Origin: an uncultured Oscillospiraceae bacterium
GTDB taxonomy: Bacteria; Bacillota; Clostridia; Oscillospirales; Oscillospiraceae
Length of the DNA: 15,346 bases
Assembly: GCA_910583885.1 (NCBI GenBank)
Contig: CAJUAC010000042.1
Span: forward strand, 8,942 to 24,287
Reading direction: 5' to 3'
Shown: in pieces, positions 1-6,215 of the stretch
How positions within the stretch are numbered: position 1 is the first letter of the stretch
How the letters are laid out: every line of letters begins with the position of its first letter
Translations under genes and position numbers: made by a program
The notes under the pieces: model-generated
Databases searched by the model: none
What the model saw: only the letters and a program-made list of their open reading frames with translations
What the model was told of the DNA's origin: nothing

Positions 1-329
1 TCACTTACCACTGGATCTCCCCCGGATGGTGTGCCATCCTCTGCCGGAGCGCCGGGAACCACTGCCCCTTCCCCAACATCGGTTGAAGGACTGTTCACAC
101 CATCGCTATCCATGGGAGCATCTGGAGTGCCTACCTCATTTCCAGCATTCATTTCTGTACCTTCACCAGGGATATCGGAAGCCCCGATGGAAACGGGGCT
201 TCCGGAGGAAGGTCCTTCCTCCGGAAATTCTCCGGCTGCCAGCGCTGCTGGCAGAGCCTGCACCGCCAGCAGCAGGGCCAGCGCCGTACTGATGGTACGC
301 CTTAAAAATTGTCTCCCCTTGCCGTTCAT
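1..329 (-). CDS. Secreted/surface protein, N-terminal part only (cut by the window edge)
   Basis: An open frame runs without a stop from ATG at 329-327 to the left edge (109 residues visible). The start follows a good ribosome site (GGAGGG about 5 bases upstream). Residues 5-11 are basic (RQFLRR), followed by a hydrophobic run (ALALLLAVQALPAALAA) ending in an A-x-A-like site near residue 32, so this is a classical Sec signal peptide. No lipobox Cys is seen. From residue 33 the chain is low-complexity and acidic, rich in Gly, Pro, Ser, Glu and Asp, like the linker behind the signal peptide of large surface proteins in Oscillospiraceae. The functional domains lie outside the window, so no function can be given. 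It follows the sulfatase on the same strand after 99 bases. It could be read through from that operon, but a hairpin lies between and I see no clear promoter. Confidence 0.7.
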   Translation of the reverse strand, partial: MNGKGRQFLRRTISTALALLLAVQALPAALAAGEFPEEGPSSGSPVSIGASDIPGEGTEMNAGNEVGTPDAPMDSDGVNSPSTDVGEGAVVPGAPAEDGTPSGGDPVVS

Positions 330-354
330 AGCACCCTCCGTCTGATTTCTGTTA

Positions 355-392
355 CGCCCGCCGCAAGGCCGCACAGCGGCCCCGGGCGGGCG
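355..392 (-). terminator. GC-rich hairpin between sulfatase and surface-protein genes
   Basis: An inner perfect stem GGCCGC-ACA-GCGGCC (367-381) sits inside an outer CGCCCG/CGGGCG pairing (355-360 with 383-388). It lies just downstream of the sulfatase stop on the minus strand. No U-tract follows on either strand, so it is either a weak or Rho-assisted terminator or an mRNA-stabilising structure. An alternative pairing, GCGGGC/GCCCGC (about 386-410), competes with it. Confidence 0.35.
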
Positions 393-428
393 CTCTTCCA
401 GGCAGCCCGCGCCGCCCGTTTTCCCTTG

Positions 429-1883
429 TTACGTTTTCTTTAGCTGCTGGCTGAGCTTGGAGAAGGCTGGGATCTCCGACAGCCCGCCCCGTGAGGCGTT
501 GAGCCGGTAGTCCTCCGCCGCCTTTTCATTCAGATAGGCCTGCATCAGCTGCGCCGCCACACCCTGGTACGCCGGATCCTGCGCCAGATCCCGCAGCTCC
601 TGGGGGTCCCGCTCCATGTCAAACAGCTGCATTTCATTGGTGTCATGGTAAAGGTTCAGCTTATACCGCGTCCCCCGGATCATTGTCGCCTGGACCGGAT
701 GCGGGAACACGCCCAGATCCATCTGGCTGCATCCACGGTATTCACACACGGCAATCTCCCGCTGCCGGTCGCCCTGGAGCGGGCGGCTCTCCGCCGGGAT
801 GGGGGCCTCCAGCCCCGCCGCACACATGGCGGTGGCAAACAGGTCGTTGAGCTGTACCGGGCTGCTGTTGACGTCCCCCTCCCGTTGGCCAGGGTATTTC
901 ACAATCAGCGGCACATTGGTGCAGCTGTCGTAGAAATAGGCCCCCTTCCCCAACAGGTTGTGGTCGCAGATCATGTCCCCATGGTCGGAGGAATAGATAA
1001 TGAGGGTATTGTCATAGACCCCCTCCTCCTTCAGTGCGCCGATGACCTTCCCCAGCTGGGCATCCAGGAAGGACACCCCGGCGAAATATCCCCGGCGGAG
1101 CTGTTCCGCCTCCTCCGGTGTGAACCGCGTGTGGGGATCCCGGCATTGAAGGCGGCGGATCTCCTCCAGCGCCTCCAGGCGGCAGCCCTCCGTTTCCCCC
1201 TCCGGCGCCACCAGCGGTGGGCGGCACTGCTCATGCAGCAGCGCTTCGCTGCCTTCGGGGTGGTTGTCGTAAGGGCTGTGGGGGTCAAAGTAGCCCACAG
1301 ACAGGAAGAAGGGCTTCTCCTTGTCACGCTCCCGGATGAATGCGGCAGAGCGCTCACTGACCCAGGTGGAGAAGTGGGTCTCCGGGGGGCGGCCCTTCCA
1401 GGCGCGGCCCTCCCGCTTGATTTTCTCATAGGTTTCCGGGTGGTTTTCCCGCAGCCATTTGCCGTAGGCATTGAGAGGCTCGTCCAGCAGCACATTGGGG
1501 TCATGGCTGAGCTCATAGTGGTCAAAGCCGTCCCCCGGGTTCCGCTGGCGGGTCTCATAGAGGATGCCGCTGACATGGAGCTTCCCCACCAGCCCGGTCT
1601 GATACCCCGCCTCCCGCAGGTGCCAGGGCAGCAGCCGCTCTGTCTGGGGCAGGATGTCAAAGAGGTTGTATACCCCGTGTCCGCTCAGGCGCTTGCCTGT
1701 GAGGATACAGGCCCGGCTGGGGGTGCAGACCGGGGCGTTGCAGTAGGCGTGGTCATAGCGGGTGCCCTCCGCTGCCAGGGCGTCCAGGTTCGGGGTGCTG
1801 ACATACTGGCAGCCGTAGGCCCCCAGGGAGTCGCGCCGCTGCTGGTCGGACAGGATCAGCAGGATATTGGGCCGCCTGTCCAT
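429..1883 (-). CDS. Type I sulfatase (formylglycine-dependent), cytoplasmic
   Basis: The 484-residue protein has the full sulfatase signature. Metal ligands are at the start (residues 12-14, SDQ). The C-type modification motif CTPSRA is at 53-58, where Cys53 would become formylglycine. GKLHV is at 100-104, DPHSPY at 200-205, SSDHGD with Asp300/His301, and Lys313 in LGKGAYFYD. The C-terminal subdomain ends with the usual LFDMERDPQELRDL pattern (about 420-433). The family hydrolyses sulfate esters of sugars or small molecules; the exact substrate cannot be read. There is no signal peptide or lipobox, so the enzyme acts in the cytoplasm on an imported substrate. The start follows the SDR stop by 3 bases with AGGGGC as ribosome site, indicating translational coupling. 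Activation in an anaerobe needs anSME, and one is encoded at 13139-14263. Confidence 0.93.
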   Translation of the reverse strand: MDRRPNILLILSDQQRRDSLGAYGCQYVSTPNLDALAAEGTRYDHAYCNAPVCTPSRACILTGKRLSGHGVYNLFDILPQTERLLPWHLREAGYQTGLVGKLHVSGILYETRQRNPGDGFDHYELSHDPNVLLDEPLNAYGKWLRENHPETYEKIKREGRAWKGRPPETHFSTWVSERSAAFIRERDKEKPFFLSVGYFDPHSPYDNHPEGSEALLHEQCRPPLVAPEGETEGCRLEALEEIRRLQCRDPHTRFTPEEAEQLRRGYFAGVSFLDAQLGKVIGALKEEGVYDNTLIIYSSDHGDMICDHNLLGKGAYFYDSCTNVPLIVKYPGQREGDVNSSPVQLNDLFATAMCAAGLEAPIPAESRPLQGDRQREIAVCEYRGCSQMDLGVFPHPVQATMIRGTRYKLNLYHDTNEMQLFDMERDPQELRDLAQDPAYQGVAAQLMQAYLNEKAAEDYRLNASRGGLSEIPAFSKLSQQLKKT

Positions 1884-1886
1884 GGC

Positions 1887-2699
1887 TCAGCCCCTGGTCT
1901 TTCCGCCGGCTACATTCAGGGTCACGCCGTGGATGTAGCTGGCCCGGCCGCTGAGGAGGAAGGCCACGGTATTGGCCACCTCGCTGAGCTTGCCGGAGCG
2001 GCCCAGGGGTGTGGTGCTGGTTTTGGCATAGCCCGCACGCAGATCCTCGATGGTGATGCCCCGGGTGTAGGCCAGGGCGGTCTCATAGCTGAGGGTCCGC
2101 AGGCCCGTGGCCTCCAGGATGCCGGGGGCCACGCCCACCACGCGCACACCCTTCTTGCCCAGCTCCTTGGCCCAGGAGCGGGTCAGGGAGTTGACCGCGT
2201 TCTTGGTGGCGGCATAGACGCTCTGGCCCTCGCTGCCCTCCAGGCCGGACTCGGAGGACATGTTCAGGATCACGCCGGAGCCCTGCTTGACCATAACGCG
2301 GCCTGCCGCCTGGGCGCACAGGTATACGCCCTTCAGGTTCACGCCCATGACCTTGTCCCAGGTGCCCTCGTCCAGCTCATACTGGTCTCCCTCGTCCACC
2401 AGGAGGCGGGGGATGTTGATGCCCGCATTGTTGACAATGCCGTCAATCCGGCCAAAGGCGGCCAGGACGTCCGCCACCATCTGATCCACGCTCTCCTTGC
2501 TGGTCACGTTCGTGACCAGGTAGAGCACCTGCCCTTCGGCGGCGTTCTCAAAGGTGGGGGCCTGGGGGTTCATATCGCAGACGGCGACCTTCGCCCCGTC
2601 CGCCAGCAGCTCCTCCACGACAGCGCGGCCAATCCCCGACGCGCCGCCGGTTACGATGATTACACGGCCCTCCAGGCCGAGCCAAGATGTTTGTTCCAT
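1887..2699 (-). CDS. SDR oxidoreductase, sorbitol-6-phosphate 2-dehydrogenase-like
   Basis: This is a 270-residue classical short-chain dehydrogenase. The cofactor motif TGGASGIG is at 17-24, Asp42 follows the second strand (favouring NAD), NNAG is at 90-93, Asn121 and Ser149 are present, and the catalytic pair is Tyr162/Lys166 in YAATK. The segments INIPRLLVD, GLEGSEGQS, PGILEATGLRTL, TPLGRSGKLSEVA and the terminal NVAGGKTRG are, from memory, those of lactic-acid-bacterial sorbitol-6-phosphate 2-dehydrogenase (SorD/GutF). That enzyme interconverts sorbitol-6-P and fructose-6-P. The window has no PTS or kinase and the gene follows ABC permeases, so the real substrate may be an unphosphorylated polyol, ketose or desulfated sugar. 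It sits 36 bases after the MalG-type gene and 3 bases before the sulfatase, in one operon. The SD is GAGGGAG. Confidence 0.85.
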   Translation of the reverse strand: MEQTSWLGLEGRVIIVTGGASGIGRAVVEELLADGAKVAVCDMNPQAPTFENAAEGQVLYLVTNVTSKESVDQMVADVLAAFGRIDGIVNNAGINIPRLLVDEGDQYELDEGTWDKVMGVNLKGVYLCAQAAGRVMVKQGSGVILNMSSESGLEGSEGQSVYAATKNAVNSLTRSWAKELGKKGVRVVGVAPGILEATGLRTLSYETALAYTRGITIEDLRAGYAKTSTTPLGRSGKLSEVANTVAFLLSGRASYIHGVTLNVAGGKTRG

Positions 2700-2735
2700 A
2701 TTGCTCCCTCTCGTTTCTACATTATATTATCATGA

Positions 2736-3632
2736 TTAGCCCTTGACGGCTCCCACCGTCAGGCCCTTGACAAAGAATTTCTGCCCGCACAGGAACACGA
2801 CGAATACCGGGATGACGGTCAGGCAGCAGGCCGCAGTAATCAGGTTGTACTGGGCGCCCTCCTCGCTGACGAACTGGTTCAGGGCGATGGGCAGGGTCCG
2901 CAGCCGCCAGTCGGACAGGAACACCAGGGGGTCCAGGTAGCTGTTCCAGCTGTCCAGGAACTGCACCGTTGCCAGGGCGGCCAGGGTGGGCTTCACAGAG
3001 GGGATCATGATCTGGCCCCAGATCCGCCACTCCCCTGCGCCGTCGATCATGGCCGACTCCCGCAGGTCGTTGGGGACGCCTATAAATGCCTGCCGCATCA
3101 TGAAGGTGGCGGACACGGCGATGAGCTTGGGGGCGATGATGGAGAAATGGGTGTTGGTCATCTCCAGGGCGGAGAACATGACGAACCGGGGGATCAGGGT
3201 CAGCTGGGAGGGGACCATCATCTGGGCCAGGTAGATCAGGAACAGCACATTGGCCCCCTTGAAGCGCAGCTTGGCAAAGGCATAGCCCGCCGTGGCCGCG
3301 GTGGTAACGCTGACCAAGGTGTTCAATACGGACACCTTAATGGAGTTCCAGTAGGACAGCAGGAAGTGGTAGTCCTTTTTGTTGGTGTCAATGTGGAGCA
3401 CCACCTTGTAGTTGTCCCAGCTGGGGTTCTGGGGGATCCACTGGATGGGGATGCTCATGACATCCCGCTCCGCTTTAAACGAGGAGGAGACCATCCAGAT
3501 AAAGGGCACAATCATCAGGACAGCGAAGCCGATCAGCAGGATTGTCATCACAATCTTTCCCGGCAGCTGGCGCTGGCGCATGGTCAGCACAGGGCCGTCC
3601 TTGGTATGTTTTACGTTTGTTGCAGCACTCAT
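2736..3632 (-). CDS. Carbohydrate ABC transporter permease, MalG/CUT1 type
   Basis: This 298-residue inner-membrane protein has a hydrophobic first segment at about 27-49, further membrane spans at about 98-118, 126-150, 163-185, 215-225 and 265-285, and the EAA loop at about 190-215. In that loop ESAMIDGAG and the closing IPSVKP contact the ATPase. The length and the SSSFK sequence after span 1 are typical of the CUT1 MalG subunit. It pairs with the MalF-type permease encoded just upstream. It has a textbook ribosome site (AGGAGGTGA, 6 bases before ATG) within the 14-base gap to the preceding stop. No ATPase gene is in the window. Confidence 0.95.
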   Translation of the reverse strand: MSAATNVKHTKDGPVLTMRQRQLPGKIVMTILLIGFAVLMIVPFIWMVSSSFKAERDVMSIPIQWIPQNPSWDNYKVVLHIDTNKKDYHFLLSYWNSIKVSVLNTLVSVTTAATAGYAFAKLRFKGANVLFLIYLAQMMVPSQLTLIPRFVMFSALEMTNTHFSIIAPKLIAVSATFMMRQAFIGVPNDLRESAMIDGAGEWRIWGQIMIPSVKPTLAALATVQFLDSWNSYLDPLVFLSDWRLRTLPIALNQFVSEEGAQYNLITAACCLTVIPVFVVFLCGQKFFVKGLTVGAVKG

Positions 3633-3646
3633 CTTCGGTCACCTCC

Positions 3647-4567
3647 TTAATCTTCTTTGTTATGCTTCCACTGGAAAACGGTGACGCACAGCAGAAGCAG
3701 GAACAGGATCATGGCTACCGCCGAGGCGTAGCCCATGTTGTAGTAGCTGAATGCCTGCTTATAAATGTAGTACACCAGCGTGTAGGTGGAGGTACCCGGC
3801 CCGCCCTGGGTCATGACGTTGATCTGGCCGAAGACCTTGAAGGAGCTGATGATGCCGGTAATGGTCAGAAAGAACGTGGTGGGCTTCAGCTGGGGCAGGG
3901 TCACGTAGAAAAACCGCTGGATACCGTTGACGCCGTCCAGATCCGCCGCCTCATAGAGGTCCTTGGGCAGGGCGGTGAGGGAGGCGCTGTAGATGAATAC
4001 CTGATAGCCCAGGCTGCTCCAGATGCACATGAGCATCACTGCCGGCAGGGCCCAGGTGTAGCTGACCAGGAAACGGGGCGGGTCATCCCAGCCCAGGGAC
4101 CGCATCAGCTGGGTGAAGGGGCCGTAGGAGGAGTAGAGCATCACCCAAACCGCCGAGGAGGCAACGATATTGCAGATCTTCGGCATGTACATGGTAATGC
4201 GTACCAGGCCCTGGAGCTTCTTTGCACAGAAGGTGTCAATGAGCACCGCCAGCACCACGGCCAAAAACAGGCCGATGGGCACGGTGACGACAGTAAAGAT
4301 AATGGTGTTGACCAGTGAGGCGGTAAACCACTCGTCGGACCACAGGTCGATAAAATTTTTCAGCCCAACGACATTCCAGTTGCCAATGCCCTTGAGGAAA
4401 TTCCAGTCGGTGAAGCTGATAAACAGGGAGAACAGCATGGGGATGACGCTGAAGCAGACCAGGCCCACCAGACTGGGCAGGAGGAACGTGCCCGCCACCA
4501 GATTGGGGTGGGCGCGCTGCTGCCTGGCGCTGGCGCGTAGCTGCTGGGTCGTGTGTTGTTGTGCCAT
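3647..4567 (-). CDS. Carbohydrate ABC transporter permease, MalF/CUT1 type
   Basis: This 306-residue integral membrane subunit of a sugar importer has a basic, Gln-rich N-terminus followed by spans at about 25-50, 83-110, 130-146, 172-194, 228-245 and 276-300. The EAA loop is at about 204-229 (LYEAADLDG, closing with LPQLKP). The late TQGGPGTSTYTLVYYIYKQAF segment is the usual CUT1 MalF signature after the loop. It forms a heterodimer with the MalG-type permease and receives substrate from the lipoprotein encoded upstream. The start is supported by GGAG 5 bases upstream. It is separated from the binding-protein gene by 152 bases holding two strong RNA hairpins. Confidence 0.95.
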   Translation of the reverse strand: MAQQHTTQQLRASARQQRAHPNLVAGTFLLPSLVGLVCFSVIPMLFSLFISFTDWNFLKGIGNWNVVGLKNFIDLWSDEWFTASLVNTIIFTVVTVPIGLFLAVVLAVLIDTFCAKKLQGLVRITMYMPKICNIVASSAVWVMLYSSYGPFTQLMRSLGWDDPPRFLVSYTWALPAVMLMCIWSSLGYQVFIYSASLTALPKDLYEAADLDGVNGIQRFFYVTLPQLKPTTFFLTITGIISSFKVFGQINVMTQGGPGTSTYTLVYYIYKQAFSYYNMGYASAVAMILFLLLLCVTVFQWKHNKED

Positions 4568-4644
4568 AGGATCTCCTTCCTAAAAGTTGCAGTCAGACCA
4601 GGGGGCCGTCTTTTTTGCTGCCTTTTCTGGTTTTTGATATGGAA

Positions 4645-4683
4645 CAGCCTGGGGCGGCGCGTATTCTTCGCCGCTCCAGGCTG
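4645..4683 (-). other. Strong RNA hairpin in binding-protein/permease gap (second)
   Basis: CAGCCTGG (4645-4652) pairs with CCAGGCTG (4676-4683). The pairing continues inward through a G-U pair and six more pairs (4654-4659 with 4669-4674), giving about 15 pairs and a 9-base loop. Only A-rich sequence follows on the transcribed strand, with no U-tract. It is therefore better read as a 3' stabiliser or processing structure than an intrinsic terminator. Such structures commonly raise binding-protein output over permease output. Confidence 0.6.
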
Positions 4684-4687
4684 CAGT

Positions 4688-4707
4688 TCTCAGCCCACAG
4701 GCTGAGA
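4688..4707 (-). other. RNA hairpin directly after the binding-protein stop (first)
   Basis: An 8-bp perfect stem TCTCAGCC/GGCTGAGA closes a CACA (TGTG on the transcript) tetraloop, 12 bases after the binding-protein stop. Only five bases separate it from the larger hairpin at 4645-4683. No U-tract follows. Together they likely protect the upstream mRNA from 3' decay. Confidence 0.6.
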
Positions 4708-4719
4708 CCAGGGTGTGTT

Positions 4720-6153
4720 TTACTTCAGCAGCGCATCGGAACGGCTCTTCATGTCGGCCAAGCCCTGCTCAACAGACTTCTGGCCGTACATGATCGCCTG
4801 AAGCTCTTCGTCGAAAATGGTCTCCACCTCGGCGTCCTTGTCAGTGACCAGGACAGCCTCGTCGAAGCCGGTACCGATGGACAGGTACGCCTTCAGGGAC
4901 TCTGCATCAAACGCGCCGCCCTCGATGGCGTCCGTGGTGCCCTCGTTGACTGCGTCCACAATGCTGGACTTGTCAAAGCCGCTCCACAGGGGGATGCGCC
5001 CGCCGGAGGCCAGAGGGGCCATGCCGCCCTGGATGTACCAGACGATGAAATCAATGCACTCCTGGGGATACTGGGTCTTGGAGTTGACCACGATCAGGTC
5101 GCCCGCGTCGGACATAATGCCGTGGTCGGCCCGGTCCATGTAGCTCTCATCGGGCACAGGGAAGGGCACCAGGGCGGTCTGGAAATCGTGGGGATAGGTC
5201 TCCAGGTCGCGGGCAACACGGATGTTGGCCACGCCCAGGCTCATGGCGCACTTGCCCTCCAGGAAGGAGTTGGCGAAGGAGACGTCGTCAGCCACCTCGT
5301 CGTCCCAGCCGTAGGCATAACCGGCTTCCACCGTATCCCACAGCAGCTGGATGCCGTTCTTCCAGACCTCGCTGTCGAAGTTGGTCTCCGCAGCGCCGTC
5401 CTTATAGATGCTGTTGATGCCGAGGGGGCTGCCCATGCCGGCGCGGAGGTAGTCCTTGGTGTCCGCGAAGCAGAAGCGCACCGCGTAGGTCTTGTCCAGG
5501 CCCTCGCCCTTGGTCAGCTTCTGGCAGGCGTCGGTGAACTGGGCATAGGTCCAGCCGTTGACAGGCAGCTCAATGCCGGCTTCCTTGAACATGTCGGCGT
5601 TGACCATCATCCAAGCCTTGTTGTCGGTCTTGGTGGGCATGGCGTAGAAGCGGCCGTCGATGGCGTAGGGGGCCACGTTGGTTGCGCCCAGCTCCTTGGC
5701 GGGGTCAAAGCCGCGGGCCGCCAGATCGTCGGTCAGATCCAGGCACAGGCCGGCGTCCACACGGTTGTAGTAGCGGGTGGTGCCGCCGTAGCACATGAAA
5801 ATGTCGATGTCGCTGCCAGCGGACAGGTAGGTGTCCAGCTGGAGGTTGCCGTCGGCGTTGTTGACGTAGCGGGTGTACTCGACCTGGATGCCCTTGTCTG
5901 CGAACTCCTTGTTGAAGTTCTCCACCAGGGCGTCGTAGCCGTACTCACCCTGGACGCCGCCCCACATCTTCAGGGTGACGGTCTCCTTGGGTGTTTCGGG
6001 GGTAGTGGCGGGCGTCTCATCAGACGGCGTGCTGGGGGTGTTGCCGGCGGGGGTGCTGGGGGTGTCCTGCTGGCCGCCATTATTGCCGCCGCAGGCCGCG
6101 AGGCTCAAGGTCATGACAAGAGCCAGGAAAAGCGCGATCCATTTCTTTTTCAT
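4720..6153 (-). CDS. Sugar-binding lipoprotein of CUT1 ABC importer
   Basis: The 477-residue extracellular solute-binding protein family 1 member has a signal peptide, residues 1-20 (basic MKKK, then a hydrophobic core), ending in the lipobox LAAC with Cys21 as lipidation site. A Thr/Pro-rich tether (about 22-57, TPSTP repeats) follows. The binding domain opens with TVTLKMWGG, and DTYLSAGSDIDIFMCYG and the late WYIQGG region match the fold. Aromatic residues such as those near WKNGIQLLW suggest a sugar-like ligand; its identity is not readable. I chose ATG at 6153 because AAAGGGA lies 9 bases upstream. An in-frame ATG at 6174 has no ribosome site and would put charged residues before the signal peptide. 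It is second in the leftward operon, after the flavoprotein gene. Confidence 0.93.
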   Translation of the reverse strand: MKKKWIALFLALVMTLSLAACGGNNGGQQDTPSTPAGNTPSTPSDETPATTPETPKETVTLKMWGGVQGEYGYDALVENFNKEFADKGIQVEYTRYVNNADGNLQLDTYLSAGSDIDIFMCYGGTTRYYNRVDAGLCLDLTDDLAARGFDPAKELGATNVAPYAIDGRFYAMPTKTDNKAWMMVNADMFKEAGIELPVNGWTYAQFTDACQKLTKGEGLDKTYAVRFCFADTKDYLRAGMGSPLGINSIYKDGAAETNFDSEVWKNGIQLLWDTVEAGYAYGWDDEVADDVSFANSFLEGKCAMSLGVANIRVARDLETYPHDFQTALVPFPVPDESYMDRADHGIMSDAGDLIVVNSKTQYPQECIDFIVWYIQGGMAPLASGGRIPLWSGFDKSSIVDAVNEGTTDAIEGGAFDAESLKAYLSIGTGFDEAVLVTDKDAEVETIFDEELQAIMYGQKSVEQGLADMKSRSDALLK

Positions 6154-6215
6154 CTTGATTTGTCCCTTTCTCATAAATTTGGCATGGTTGGTATCTCAAG
6201 AGCAGGGCTTGCGCC

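Noticed and set aside
645..2735. A 696-codon plus-strand frame opposite the sulfatase and SDR genes
   Set aside because: It lies antisense to two well-supported genes, has no ribosome site of note and no recognisable domain; a GC-bias shadow.
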